Origin: JBBROS01 sp965260935 | Lineage (GTDB): Bacteria > Pseudomonadota > Alphaproteobacteria > Acetobacterales > Acetobacteraceae | DNA length: 64,000 nt | NCBI GenBank assembly: GCA_965260935.1 | Contig: OZ253374.1 | Coordinates: forward strand, 1,488,001-1,552,000 | Direction: 5' to 3' | Part shown: piece by piece, positions 34,461 through 43,325 of the stretch | Position numbering within the stretch: position 1 is the stretch's first letter | How the letters are laid out: every line of letters begins with the position of its first letter | Made by a program: the position numbers and the translations under genes | Notes under the pieces: generated by a model | Databases searched by the model: none | What the model was told of the DNA's origin: nothing | What the model saw: the letters and a program-made list of their open reading frames with translations, nothing else

Positions 34461-35450
34461 TCAGTTCGCTTTCGTGGCTTGGATCTCGGCAACGAGCGGC
34501 TTCATGCCGGGGTTCTGCTTGAAGAAAGCTTCGTAGACCGGCTTCATCTTGTCCTGGAACGCGGCCTTGTCCTTGATCTCGTTGATCTTGACGCCGGCGG
34601 CCTCGACCTTCTTGCGGCTTTCCGTCTCGCGCTTGGCCCAGAGGCCGCGCTGCTCCTTGGCGGAGTCGATGGCGGCCTGGCGGACGGTCTCCTGGTCTTT
34701 CGGCGACAAGGCGTCCCAGCTCGTTTTCGCGATGCACACGCATTCCGGCAGGATCAGGTGCTCGGTCAGCGAGTAGTATTTGGCGACCTCGTAGTGGTTG
34801 GAGCTTTCGAAGGAGGGAAAGTTGTTTTCCGCGCCGTCGAGGACGCCGGTTTTGAGCGATTGGAACACCTCGCCGTAGGCCATCGGGGTGGCGTTGCCGC
34901 CCAGGTCGTCGACCATGTTGACATAGAGCTGGTTGTTCATGACGCGGATTTTCATGCCGTCGAGGTCGTTCGGCGTCTGAATCGGGCGCTTGGTGTCGTA
35001 GAAGCTGCGCGCGCCTGCGTCGTACCAGGCGAGGGCGACGATGCCCTGCTCGGAGAGGTCGTCGGAGAAGCGCTTGCCGATGGGGCCGTCCATGACGGCG
35101 TGCATCTGACTGACGCTTGTGAACAGGAACGGAAGCGAGAGGACGTTGACGGAGGGGACGAACTCGCCCATCGGGCCGAGGTTGAAGTTGGCGAAGGCGA
35201 GGGCGCCGTTGCGGAGCTGGTCGATGGCGTCCGGCTGGTCGCCGAGGACGCCGTTGTTGTAGACCTGCGCGGTGACGCGGCCATCGGTTTTGGCGGTGAC
35301 CTGCTTGGCGAAGCCGGCGAGGGCGACAGTGTTGGGGTAGCCTTCCGGGTGGATGTTCCAGCCGCGCCACGTGGCGGCAACGGCCGGGGTAAGGGCCGCG
35401 GCGCCGATGAGGGCAAGGCAGGCGGTCCGCATCACTGCTTTCAGGTTCAA
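34461..35450 (-). CDS. dctP: TRAP transporter solute-binding protein (DctP type)
   Basis: This 329-aa periplasmic protein has a signal peptide (RTACLALIGAAALTPAVAA). Family signatures include GRVTAQVYNNGVLGDQPDAI, MKIRVMNNQLYVNMVDDLGG and VLDGAENNFPSFESS, the last including the strongly conserved acidic/Asn cluster. The conserved Arg in KIRV usually binds a carboxylate ligand. The start is set at TTG 35450, because GGAGG lies 8 nt upstream; an ATG 6 codons later and a longer frame from 35564 are alternatives. Possible operator sequences lie just upstream. Confidence 0.93.
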   Translation of the reverse strand: MNLKAVMRTACLALIGAAALTPAVAATWRGWNIHPEGYPNTVALAGFAKQVTAKTDGRVTAQVYNNGVLGDQPDAIDQLRNGALAFANFNLGPMGEFVPSVNVLSLPFLFTSVSQMHAVMDGPIGKRFSDDLSEQGIVALAWYDAGARSFYDTKRPIQTPNDLDGMKIRVMNNQLYVNMVDDLGGNATPMAYGEVFQSLKTGVLDGAENNFPSFESSNHYEVAKYYSLTEHLILPECVCIAKTSWDALSPKDQETVRQAAIDSAKEQRGLWAKRETESRKKVEAAGVKINEIKDKAAFQDKMKPVYEAFFKQNPGMKPLVAEIQATKAN

Positions 35451-35895
35451 GGCGAAATCCTCCGGTTCTTGTTGCGGCCATCTTGTCACATGGAACCTGA
35501 AACAACAGTCTGAATTTTTCGGGCGTTTCGGTTGACGCCCCGTTTCAGCAAGCGCCAGTCGCAACGGTCAGAGGCGCGACCGATTTCGGCGCGACGAACG
35601 GCGTTGCCGCGGTGCTGGATGCAGCGAGCGGGCGCGTCGTTGCACAAGGCGGCGGCCCGCTGGGCGCTCGGATGGGTTCGGCGGGCGGCGGCTTGCCAAT
35701 TGGAACCTATGGCTGAACTTTGTGATGCGAAGATTGATAACGGCAGCGGCGAGATGGCCGAAGCCCATCCAGCTCTGCCGCGCCTGTCCGGCCAATCTGC
35801 AACACTGCTTCGACGAAGCGGCGTGGCCTCGTGGCGCTTCCATGCGTGCGGGACTGGCCCTTGCGTTCACAGCGCTCCCGTCGGAAACCCTTGCC
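35451..35895. other. Intergenic region between dctP and MBL-fold gene
   Basis: This 445-bp divergent region contains a spaced inverted repeat near 35483-35505 (TTGTCA ... TGAAACAA) about 33 bp upstream of dctP. A small hairpin, GGGCGT(8-nt loop)ACGCCC, lies at 35521-35540. An in-frame extension of the MBL gene could reach to 35722, but the added residues are not like a family N-terminus. No separate gene was accepted. Confidence 0.4.
35483..35505 (-). promoter_or_regulatory. Candidate operator upstream of dctPQM
   Basis: The half-sites TTGT (35483-35486) and ACAA (35502-35505), with flanking CA and TGA, form an imperfect dyad across 15 bp. It lies about 33 bp before the dctP start. The spacing fits a GntR- or IclR-type repressor, but no such gene is adjacent. 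Support is weak. Confidence 0.25.
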
Positions 35896-36774
35896 ATGAG
35901 CCCAGGCTATCTTCCCTTCGCCGGCGCGCTGCGCCTGCCGGCCTTCGTTTGCGACAATTGCGGTTATTGGCAGCGGCACTTCGCCCGCCCGCCCGCCTGC
36001 CCCATGTGCCTCGATGCCCGGCACGTGGTTCCGCAAGACGGCTGGCAGTTCTGGACCCGGGAGGAGGCCGAAGCGCGGTATCCCTGCCACTGGGCCGAGC
36101 TGGAGCCGGGCGTGTGGCGGTTCTGGAACGAGCCGGTCAGCGGCATCGGGCCGAGCGCCTACCTGATCCAAACGCCGAACGGGAACATGGGCTTCGAGGG
36201 CTGCCCGGTGTTCAGCAAGGCAGCCCTCGACCACATCGAGGCGCTCGGGGGCATGAAGGTCCTCTCGGCTTCCCACCCGCACGCCTACGGGGCACTGTGG
36301 CAGTTGCAGGACCGGTTTGATCCGGAGCTCGCCTTGCACCCCGGCGACCTCGAGTGGTCAAGCGCGTTGCAGGTGAGCTGGCCGTTCGACGAGGCGCTGG
36401 AACCGATCCACGGGCTTGAGCTGCACCTGACGGCCGGGCATTTTGCCGGGCATACGGTGTTGTATGACCGGGAGCGGCGGATCCTGTTCTGCGGCGACGC
36501 GCTGAAGTTCGAGCTTCATCCGGCCGACGCGCGGCGGGCCACGACGATTTCCGCGCACAAGGCGTTCGTGCGCGGCATTCCGCTGACACCCAATGAGCTG
36601 CGGAAGTATCGCGAGGTATTCGCCGGGCTTGACTTCACGCAGACCTGGACCCCGTTCGAGCAAGCGGCCAACAGCGGGCGGCGCGAGGCGCTCGCGCTGA
36701 TCGACGCGATGCTGGCCAGACGCCCTCATGCGGCGCCGGTGCCGCTGGCGGATTTGGCTGCGTCAGCCCGGTAG
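35896..36774 (+). CDS. MBL-fold protein with N-terminal zinc ribbon and altered active site
   Basis: This 292-aa protein starts with a rubredoxin-like zinc ribbon (CDNCGYWQRHF ... CPMC, residues 17-37). It then has a metallo-beta-lactamase fold with ASHPHAYGALWQL where HxHxDH is expected: the two first His are kept but the Asp-His pair is replaced. Later motifs include LTAGHFAGHTVL and LFCGDALKFE, which resemble metal-ligand strands. It could be a hydrolase with an unusual metal site or a non-catalytic member. An upstream ATG at 35842 would add 18 residues. The 3' end overlaps the convergent toxin gene by 12 bp. Confidence 0.75.
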   Translation: MSPGYLPFAGALRLPAFVCDNCGYWQRHFARPPACPMCLDARHVVPQDGWQFWTREEAEARYPCHWAELEPGVWRFWNEPVSGIGPSAYLIQTPNGNMGFEGCPVFSKAALDHIEALGGMKVLSASHPHAYGALWQLQDRFDPELALHPGDLEWSSALQVSWPFDEALEPIHGLELHLTAGHFAGHTVLYDRERRILFCGDALKFELHPADARRATTISAHKAFVRGIPLTPNELRKYREVFAGLDFTQTWTPFEQAANSGRREALALIDAMLARRPHAAPVPLADLAASAR

Positions 36775-37155
36775 GGTCGCGTTCGCGGCCAGGAATGCGG
36801 CATATCCCGTGTCGTCCATGGCGCCGGAAGCCAAGGCGATGACGGCCTGGGCGGCCTCGGCCTCGTCGGCCTTGAACGCATAGCCGTTCAGTTCGAGGAA
36901 CAGGACGCCAACCACGAAGCCGGTGCGCTTGTTGCCGTCGATGAACGGGTGGTTGCGGACGATGCCGGCGGTGTAAAGAGCGGCGAGCTGCGTGAGGTCG
37001 ATCGCTTCGGCATAGGCAAGATGCTGTTTCGGCCGCGCCAGGGCCGATTGCAGCAGGCCATCGTCCCGCACCCCTGCTGACCCGCCGTGCAGCGCCAAAA
37101 GGCGGCCATGCAGGAGCCGGACGATTTGCTCGTCGATCCAGTTCGGCTCCCTCAC
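36763..37155 (-). CDS. doc: Doc/Fic-family toxin
   Basis: This 130-aa protein is a death-on-curing type toxin with a Fic fold. The catalytic loop HPFIDGNKRTGFVVG carries the His, Asp and Gly-Asn-Lys-Arg residues of the family. Upstream motifs GVRDDGLLQSALARPKQHLA and LAALYTAGIVRN are also typical. P1 Doc phosphorylates EF-Tu and blocks translation; this activity is inferred here. It lies 6 bp downstream of the antitoxin. Confidence 0.93.
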   Translation of the reverse strand: MREPNWIDEQIVRLLHGRLLALHGGSAGVRDDGLLQSALARPKQHLAYAEAIDLTQLAALYTAGIVRNHPFIDGNKRTGFVVGVLFLELNGYAFKADEAEAAQAVIALASGAMDDTGYAAFLAANATLPG

Positions 37156-37161
37156 GTCGGC

Positions 37162-37389
37162 TTACTGGGCCAGAACATGGAGCGTGTTGCGGTAGCGGCC
37201 GATGATATCCTCCGCCTTGGCCATCTTGGCCTCGAAGCCGGGATCGAACGGGACGAGTTGATAGCCACCGTTCGGGGAATCGACGAGGTAAAGGGGATCG
37301 CCATCCTTGCTGCCCAGGCGGCTGACAACCTCCTTGGGCAGCACGACGCCGAGAGAGTTGCCGAATTTACGCACTTTGAGTTCAACCAT
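37162..37389 (-). CDS. AbrB/MazE-type antitoxin
   Basis: This 75-aa protein has a SpoVT/AbrB swapped-hairpin DNA-binding domain at its N-terminus (ELKVRKFGNSLGVVLPKEVV) and a C-terminal segment that should bind and neutralise the Doc toxin (FEAKMAKAEDIIGRYRNTLH). The start is ATG 37389; an earlier in-frame ATG at 37452 would cross the operator. It is expected to repress its own operon through the palindrome at 37406-37419. Confidence 0.9.
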   Translation of the reverse strand: MVELKVRKFGNSLGVVLPKEVVSRLGSKDGDPLYLVDSPNGGYQLVPFDPGFEAKMAKAEDIIGRYRNTLHVLAQ

Positions 37390-37405
37390 GATGATAGTCC
37401 TTTTT

Positions 37406-37419
37406 TGTGTACCTACACA
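37406..37419 (-). promoter_or_regulatory. Palindromic operator of the toxin-antitoxin operon
   Basis: A perfect inverted repeat TGTGTA-CC-TACACA lies 17 bp before the antitoxin ATG (37389). This is the normal position for autoregulation by an AbrB-type antitoxin. The surrounding region is AT-rich, consistent with the promoter. Confidence 0.6.
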
Positions 37420-37556
37420 CGTTACAACATCAGGATAGAAAGCAATACGCATCGCTGGCGCTTTGTCATCCGCTGTGCGATCCAGATACGGTAAGCAAGA
37501 ACCAACGTCCTAAACGGAAGGGAAGCTGGCGCCGCGAACCGGCGCCTGGACATGCC

Positions 37557-39170
37557 ATGTCAGACCCGCTGCCGAAGAACCAGGCCAACTACGCGCCGCT
37601 CAGCCCGATCAGCTTCCTGAAGCGGACCGCCTCGGTGTTTCCGGGCCGCACCGCGATCATCCATGGCGAGCTGCGTCAGAGCTGGTCGGAGACGGCCAGC
37701 CGCTGCCGGCGCCTTGCCTCGGCGCTTCGCAAGGCGGGCGTCGCGGCCGGCCAGACCGTCGCCGTCATGGCGCCCAATACCCCGGCCATGGTCGAGGCCC
37801 ATTTCGCGGTGCCGATGGCCGGGGCCGTGCTGAACGCCATCAACGTCCGCCTCGACGCGGCAACCGTCGCCTTTATCCTTGCCCACGGCGAGGCGCGGGC
37901 CGTTCTGGTTGACCGCGAGTTCGCGCCGTTGATGCGGGACGCCCTCGCGCAGCTTGATGGCCCCCGCCCGCTCGTGATCGACATCAACGACGCCTTCGCC
38001 CCCGCGAACGGTCCGGCGGGCAGCACCGATTATGAAGCGTTCCTGGAGACCGGGGACGCCGTCTTCGTGCCGCAGCTTCCTGCCGACGAATGGGATGCGA
38101 TCGCGCTGAACTACACCTCCGGCACCACGGGCAAGCCGAAGGGCGTGGTCTACCACCACCGCGGCGCCTACCTGAACGCGGTCGGCAACGCCATGACGTG
38201 GGGCATGGCCCAGCATCCGACGTATCTCTGGACCTTGCCGATGTTCCACTGCAACGGCTGGTGCTTTCCCTGGACCGTCGCCGCCATGGCCGGGACGAAC
38301 GTGTGCCTGCGCCGGGTCGAGGCCGCGGCCATCCTGGACGCGATCGGGCGGCACGGCGTCAGCCATCTGTGCGGCGCGCCGGCCGTGCTCGGGATGGTGC
38401 TCAACCACGAGGGCGTCCGCCCGCTCGAACCCCCGGTGAAGGTGATGACCGCGGGCGCGGCCCCGCCTGCGGCGGTGCTGGAAGGCATGGGGCGGCTCGG
38501 TTTCGACGTCACGCACGTTTATGGCCTGACCGAGACCTACGGCCCCATCACGGTCTGCGCCTGGGACGATGCTTGGGATGCGCTTCCGGCCCCGGAACGG
38601 GCCGCACGGCTGGCGCGGCAGGGGGTCAATTACCCGATCCAGGAAGACGTGGTCGTCGCGGACCCGAAGACACTGGCGCCCGTGCCGCAGGACGGCACGA
38701 CGATGGGCGAGATCATGATGCGCGGCAACGTCACGATGAAGGGCTACCTGAAAGACCCGGCCGCCACCGCCGACGCGTTCGCCGGAGGCTGGTTCCATAG
38801 CGGGGACCTCGCCGTCTGGCACGAGAACGGCTATGCCGAGATCCGCGACCGCTCCAAGGACATCATCATCTCGGGCGGCGAGAACATCTCCACCATCGAG
38901 GTCGAGGACGTACTGTACCGCCATCCCGCCGTGCTGGAAGCGGCGGTGGTGGCCCGGCCCGACGCCAAATGGGGCGAGACGCCGTGCGCCTTCATAACTC
39001 TGCGGCCGGGGCAGACGGCGGCGGCGACGGAGATCATCGGCTTTTGCCGGGAGCGCATGGCCCACTTCAAGGCGCCGCGCACGGTGGTGTTCACGGAGCT
39101 GCCAAAGACCAGCACCGGCAAGATGCAGAAATTCGTTCTTCGCGAACGCGCCCGAGCACTGGAGCCGTAA
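37557..39170 (+). CDS. Acyl-CoA synthetase (AMP-dependent ligase)
   Basis: This 537-aa enzyme activates a fatty or carboxylic acid through an acyl-adenylate. It has LNYTSGTTGKPKGVVYHHRG (P-loop), THVYGLTETYGP (A5), WFHSGDLAV (A7), DRSKDIIISGGENISTIEVE (A8) and the catalytic Lys in KTSTGKMQKF (A10). The sequence resembles medium/long-chain acyl-CoA synthetases, as well as DMSP-lyase pathway enzymes (DmdB). The start is ATG 37557. The next gene begins 1 bp after its stop, so they are cotranscribed. Confidence 0.92.
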   Translation: MSDPLPKNQANYAPLSPISFLKRTASVFPGRTAIIHGELRQSWSETASRCRRLASALRKAGVAAGQTVAVMAPNTPAMVEAHFAVPMAGAVLNAINVRLDAATVAFILAHGEARAVLVDREFAPLMRDALAQLDGPRPLVIDINDAFAPANGPAGSTDYEAFLETGDAVFVPQLPADEWDAIALNYTSGTTGKPKGVVYHHRGAYLNAVGNAMTWGMAQHPTYLWTLPMFHCNGWCFPWTVAAMAGTNVCLRRVEAAAILDAIGRHGVSHLCGAPAVLGMVLNHEGVRPLEPPVKVMTAGAAPPAAVLEGMGRLGFDVTHVYGLTETYGPITVCAWDDAWDALPAPERAARLARQGVNYPIQEDVVVADPKTLAPVPQDGTTMGEIMMRGNVTMKGYLKDPAATADAFAGGWFHSGDLAVWHENGYAEIRDRSKDIIISGGENISTIEVEDVLYRHPAVLEAAVVARPDAKWGETPCAFITLRPGQTAAATEIIGFCRERMAHFKAPRTVVFTELPKTSTGKMQKFVLRERARALEP

Positions 39171-39171
39171 C

Positions 39172-39744
39172 ATGCCGCAGCCGACCCATGTCACCGCCTT
39201 GCAGGATGCCGACGAGAGCACGTTGCCCGAGGATCTCCGGCCCTATTTCCAGAAATGCCGCGACAAGCTGGGGTTCGTGCCCAACGTGCTGCGGGCCTGG
39301 CTGCTGCGCCCGGAGAAGCTGCGGACCTTTATCCGCCTTTACGACGAACTCATGCTCGGGCCGTCTGGCTTGAGCAAGCTGGAGCGCGAGATGGTCGCGG
39401 TGGCCGTCTCGTCCGTCAGCCGGTGCTACTACTGCCTGGTGGCCCACGGCGCGGCCGTGCGCAAGCTCTCCGGCGACCCCGAGCTTGGCGAGATGCTGGC
39501 GTTCAACTACCGCGTCGCCGAATTGCCGCCGCGGCAGCGCGCCATGCTCGACTTCGCCGTGCTCCTGACCGAGGCCCCGCACCACGTCACCCAGCAGCAC
39601 CGGAACGCGCTGAGCGAGCAGGGCTTCTCCGATGCCGACATCTTCGACATCGCCGAGGTGGCCGCGTTCTTCAACTACACCAACCGGGTGGCGCATGGGA
39701 CCGACATGATGCCCAATGCGGAATACCACACGCTCGGGCGGTGA
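39172..39744 (+). CDS. Peroxidase-related AhpD-like protein
   Basis: This 190-aa carboxymuconolactone decarboxylase-like protein has the redox motif CYYCLVAHG, with two Cys and the nearby His as in AhpD. Its opening (LRPYFQKCRDKLGFVPNVLRAW) and ending (NYTNRVAHGTDMMPNAEYH) are those of the uncharacterised peroxidase-related enzyme subgroup. It probably reduces peroxides or other disulfide-linked substrates. It begins 1 bp after the acyl-CoA synthetase stop. Confidence 0.9.
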   Translation: MPQPTHVTALQDADESTLPEDLRPYFQKCRDKLGFVPNVLRAWLLRPEKLRTFIRLYDELMLGPSGLSKLEREMVAVAVSSVSRCYYCLVAHGAAVRKLSGDPELGEMLAFNYRVAELPPRQRAMLDFAVLLTEAPHHVTQQHRNALSEQGFSDADIFDIAEVAAFFNYTNRVAHGTDMMPNAEYHTLGR

Positions 39745-39844
39745 TTGATGCCCGGGCCGTGCTGACGCGGGCAATGGTGGCCAGCGCGCCGGGAATGCCT
39801 ATGTAGCAGTGCATGGCGACGTTCCCGGGCAAGGTTTTCCACTG

Positions 39845-40720
39845 ATGGCGTATCGACAAACAGAAGCCGCCCCGGCGTTGGGTCCGGCCGCGCTGGCGCA
39901 CCCGCTCAAGAAGGCGATCACGGGCAAGGTGGTGGCTTTGTTCAACGACACGGCGCGCGGCGAGCAGCCGGTGAAGCGGCGCACCGACGGGCTGTTCGGC
40001 CCGCGCTCGGCGGCTTGGCGCGTGCATGGCGACGTGACCTCGATGATGGTGGGCGGCGTCGCCGGGCTGCTGCTGCAAATGTTGCATCCGGGCGTGCTGG
40101 CGGGCGTCTGGGACCATTCCAATTTCAGGGCCGACATGCAGGGCCGGTTGCGCCGCACGGCCCGCTTCATCGCGCTGACGACCTATGGCGGCAGGGAGGA
40201 GGCCGAAGCGGTGATCGCCCGCATCCGCCGCATCCATGACCGGGTCCAGGGCGTGCTGCCGGACGGGACGCCGTATTGCGCCAACGATCCTTCGCTGCTT
40301 GCCTGGGTGCACGTGACCGAGACGACGAGCTTCCTGGACGGGTGGATACGCTATGCGGAGCCGGGCATGACGGGCGCCGAACAGGACCGGTACTTCGCGG
40401 AGATGGCGCGGGTCGGCGAGATGCTCGGCGCGGACCCGGTTCCTCAGTCCCGTGCCGACGCGCGCCGGTTGCTGCAAGCGATGCGTCCGGCGCTGCGGTG
40501 CGACGCGCGGACCCGGACCATTGCCCGGATCGTCTTGAACCAACGCGCGCCGAGCCCGATCGCGGAGCCGTTGCAGGCGCTGACGCTGCAGGCCGCCGTC
40601 GACCTTCTGCCCGGCTGGGCGCGGCAGATGCACGGGCTGCACAATCCGGCGCTCGCCCGCCCGCTCGTCCGCGCCGGAACGCTTGGCGTGGCGCAGACAT
40701 TGCGGTGGGCGTTCACGTGA
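39845..40720 (+). CDS. MpaB-type oxygenase family protein (DUF2236)
   Basis: This 291-aa protein matches the DUF2236/MpaB family: GGVAGLLLQMLHPGVLAGV near residue 75, ARFIALTTYGGREEAEAVI, then LAWVHVTETTSFLDGWIRYA. Latex-clearing proteins and the mycophenolic acid oxygenase MpaB belong to the wider group, some of which bind heme. Whether this member is an oxygenase is not established. The start is ATG 39845. It precedes the cupin gene by 13 bp. Confidence 0.87.
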   Translation: MAYRQTEAAPALGPAALAHPLKKAITGKVVALFNDTARGEQPVKRRTDGLFGPRSAAWRVHGDVTSMMVGGVAGLLLQMLHPGVLAGVWDHSNFRADMQGRLRRTARFIALTTYGGREEAEAVIARIRRIHDRVQGVLPDGTPYCANDPSLLAWVHVTETTSFLDGWIRYAEPGMTGAEQDRYFAEMARVGEMLGADPVPQSRADARRLLQAMRPALRCDARTRTIARIVLNQRAPSPIAEPLQALTLQAAVDLLPGWARQMHGLHNPALARPLVRAGTLGVAQTLRWAFT

Positions 40721-40733
40721 TGGACGACGCCGC

Positions 40734-41189
40734 ATGACCATCGACCTTCGCGACCAATCCCTACCGGCTCAGGCCGTGCGCGAGGCGCTGGGGTTATCGC
40801 CCCATCCGGAAGGCGGGCATTTTCGGGAGACTTGGCGCGATCAGCCGGACACGGGCGGCCGCGGCGCAGGGACAAGCATCCTTTTCCTTTTGGCCGAAGG
40901 CGAGCGGTCGCATTGGCACCGCGTCGATGCCGCCGAGATCTGGCTTTGGCACGCCGGGGCACCGCTGCGCCTCGGCATTGCCGCGGGTGATGCCCGGCAA
41001 CGAACGATCCGCCTTGGCCCGGATGTCTCCGGCAACGAGACGCTTGGAGCCGTCGTCCCGGCGCACGCATGGCAGGAGGCCCGCAGCCTTGGCGCGTGGA
41101 CCCTTGTCAGTTGCGTCGTCGCTCCGGCGTTCGATTTTGCCGGGTTCGAGATGGCGCCCGCCGGCTGGTCTCCTTTCGGAGAGGATTAG
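40734..41189 (+). CDS. Cupin family protein (DUF985)
   Basis: This 151-aa beta-barrel protein has the DUF985 motif series: ALGLSPHPEGGHFRETWRD, ILFLLAEGERSHWHRVDAAE (metal-binding His residues), LGPDVSGNETLGAVVPAHAW and VVAPAFDFAGFEMA. The family is structurally related to metal-dependent cupin enzymes, but its reaction is unknown. It follows the MpaB-type gene closely. Confidence 0.92.
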   Translation: MTIDLRDQSLPAQAVREALGLSPHPEGGHFRETWRDQPDTGGRGAGTSILFLLAEGERSHWHRVDAAEIWLWHAGAPLRLGIAAGDARQRTIRLGPDVSGNETLGAVVPAHAWQEARSLGAWTLVSCVVAPAFDFAGFEMAPAGWSPFGED

Positions 41190-41365
41190 TCGTCTTTCCG
41201 GTATGGCTTGGCCAAACACTGCGATTCTTGCAACGAACAGCGTATTTAACCGGCATAGGTCAGCCCATACGCGCCATCGTCAAGGACACAATGATCTGAC
41301 CGACGCGTCCTGAAACCCCGCTTCAGTGACCGCTTTACTCGCATCTCAACAACGAGGCACATCAT

Positions 41366-41860
41366 ATGAGCGATACCAGCAACGCCATGAACCACTACCT
41401 GGTCGGCCTGCGCAACCATCACGCCGTCGAGACCCAAGCGGTCGAGACAGTCGAGCGCGAACTTAGCCGCATGGAGCCTTATCCGGAGCTGCACGCGAAG
41501 ATGAAGCAGGAGGTCGCTCGCTCGCAAGAGCAGCGCATGAGAATCGAGCAGCTTCTCTCAAAGTATGAAAAGAGCCCATCCACTGTAAAGGAAACGGTGA
41601 CCAATGTCGTCGGCAAGGTGTCCGGCCTCGCTCACATGGCCGCCAGCGACGAGATCATCAAGAACGTTCTCGCCGCTGTCGGCTTCAAGGCTTACGAGAT
41701 CGGCTCCTATAAAGTGTTGATTACTCTCGCCAAGGCTGCCAACGCCCCTGACGACGTCGCGGTGCTCGAACGGTCGATGAAAGAGGAAATGGAGATGGGC
41801 GACTGGCTCGGCGAGCACATTCCGGGCTTCGTGACCAGCTTCCTGAAGCAAGCCGCTTAA
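41366..41860 (+). CDS. Ferritin-like protein of the DUF892 (YciE/YciF) type
   Basis: This 164-aa all-helical protein has paired acidic/His positions: HHAVETQAVETVERELSRM, then MKQEVARSQEQRMRIEQLL and a C-terminal YEIGSYKVLITLAKAAN with ERSMKEEMEMGDWLGEHI. These match the four-helix bundle of the DUF892 group. Such proteins are stress-related and may bind iron or manganese. It is preceded by a 176-bp gap without a gene and is probably monocistronic. Confidence 0.85.
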   Translation: MSDTSNAMNHYLVGLRNHHAVETQAVETVERELSRMEPYPELHAKMKQEVARSQEQRMRIEQLLSKYEKSPSTVKETVTNVVGKVSGLAHMAASDEIIKNVLAAVGFKAYEIGSYKVLITLAKAANAPDDVAVLERSMKEEMEMGDWLGEHIPGFVTSFLKQAA

Positions 41861-41918
41861 ACGACTGGCCGGCAGAAACTGACCAAGGCAAAACGCCAAG
41901 GTAAGTTCCAACTCGACA

Positions 41919-43325
41919 TCAATCCGCCAAGGCCGGCACGATCTCGTCCGTCATTTTCTTCGCGTCGCCGAACAGCATCATCGTGTTCGGCCGGAAGAAC
42001 AACTCATTGTCCACCCCGGCATATCCCGATGCCATGCTGCGCTTGATGAACAGCACCGTCTTGGCCTTGTCCACGTCCAGGATCGGCATCCCGTAGATCG
42101 CCGATTTCGGGTCCGTCTTGGCGGCCGGGTTGGTCACGTCGTTGGCGCCGATAACGTAGACCACGTCCGCCGTGCTGAACTCGCTGTTGATCTCCTCCAG
42201 CTCGAACACCTCGTCGTAGGGCACGTTCGCCTCCGCCAGCAGCACGTTCATGTGCCCCGGCATCCGCCCGGCGACGGGGTGGATGGCGTACTTCACCTCG
42301 ACGCCTTCCTTCTTCAGCGTGTCCGCCATTTCCCGCAGCGAGTGCTGCGCCTGCGCCACCGCCATGCCGTAGCCCGGCACGATGATGACCTTGGACGCGT
42401 TCTTCATGATGAACGCCGCGTCGTCGGCGTTGCCGCTGCGCACGCTTCGGTCCGCGCCGCCAGCAGGCCCGGCCGCCGCGCCACCCGTATCCGTGCCCCA
42501 GCCGCCCAGCAGCACGTTGAGGATGCTCCGGTTCATGCCCTTGCACATGATGTAGGACAGGATCGCGCCCGAAGCGCCCACCAGCGCCCCGGTGATGATG
42601 AGCGCGAGGTTCTGGATGGTGAAGCCGATGCCGCAGGCGGCCCAGCCGGAGTAGCTGTTCAGCATCGAGACCACGACCGGCATGTCCGCGCCGCCGATCG
42701 GGATGATGATGAGGAACCCGAGGCCCAGGGCGAGCAGGGCGATGGCCCAGAACAGCCATTGGCTGCTGGTCGCGACGAACGCCACGATCAGCACGACGAG
42801 CAGGACGCCGAGCAGCAGGTTGAGCAGGTGCTGGCGCGGGAACAGGATGGGCGCGCCCTTCATCGTCCCTTGCAGCTTGGCGAAGGCGATCAGCGAGCCG
42901 GAGAAGGTGATGGCGCCGATCGCGAGCCCGATCGACATCTCGATCAGCGACTGCGCATGGATATGGCCGGGCACGCCGATGTCGAAGGCTGCCGGCGCGT
43001 TCAACGCCGCCGCCGCCACGAACACCGCCGCCAAGCCGACCAGCGAGTGGAACGCCGCCACCAGTTGCGGCAGCGCCGTCATCTGGATGCGCCGGGCCAC
43101 GAGCACGCCGACCGCGCCGCCGATGATGACGGCGGCGGCGATGATCACGAGGCCGATGCCGGACATCCCACGATGCACGAGCGTTGCCAGGACGGCGATG
43201 CCCATGCCGATCATGCCGTAGAGATTGCCTTGCCGCGCCGTGACCGGGCTTGAAAGGCCACGCAGCGCCAGGATGAACAGGACCGCCGAAACCAGGTAGG
43301 CGAGAGAAGTCAGCGAGGCGCTCAC
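41919..43325 (-). CDS. pntB: NAD(P) transhydrogenase beta subunit
   Basis: This 468-aa subunit contains a transmembrane part with about nine helices (LTSLAYLVSAVLFILALRGL onward) and a C-terminal NADP(H)-binding domain. The latter has KVIIVPGYGMAVAQAQHSLR, MPGHMNVLLAEANVPYDEVF and VYVIGANDVTNPAAKTDP. Together with PntAA and PntAB it moves protons while transferring hydride from NADH to NADP. The GTG start at 43325 overlaps the pntAB stop (GTGA). Confidence 0.96.
   Translation of the reverse strand: MSASLTSLAYLVSAVLFILALRGLSSPVTARQGNLYGMIGMGIAVLATLVHRGMSGIGLVIIAAAVIIGGAVGVLVARRIQMTALPQLVAAFHSLVGLAAVFVAAAALNAPAAFDIGVPGHIHAQSLIEMSIGLAIGAITFSGSLIAFAKLQGTMKGAPILFPRQHLLNLLLGVLLVVLIVAFVATSSQWLFWAIALLALGLGFLIIIPIGGADMPVVVSMLNSYSGWAACGIGFTIQNLALIITGALVGASGAILSYIMCKGMNRSILNVLLGGWGTDTGGAAAGPAGGADRSVRSGNADDAAFIMKNASKVIIVPGYGMAVAQAQHSLREMADTLKKEGVEVKYAIHPVAGRMPGHMNVLLAEANVPYDEVFELEEINSEFSTADVVYVIGANDVTNPAAKTDPKSAIYGMPILDVDKAKTVLFIKRSMASGYAGVDNELFFRPNTMMLFGDAKKMTDEIVPALAD

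Noticed and set aside
35521..35540. Hairpin upstream of dctP as a terminator or riboswitch
   Set aside because: The stem is only 6 bp, has no T-run in either direction and no conserved riboswitch elements.
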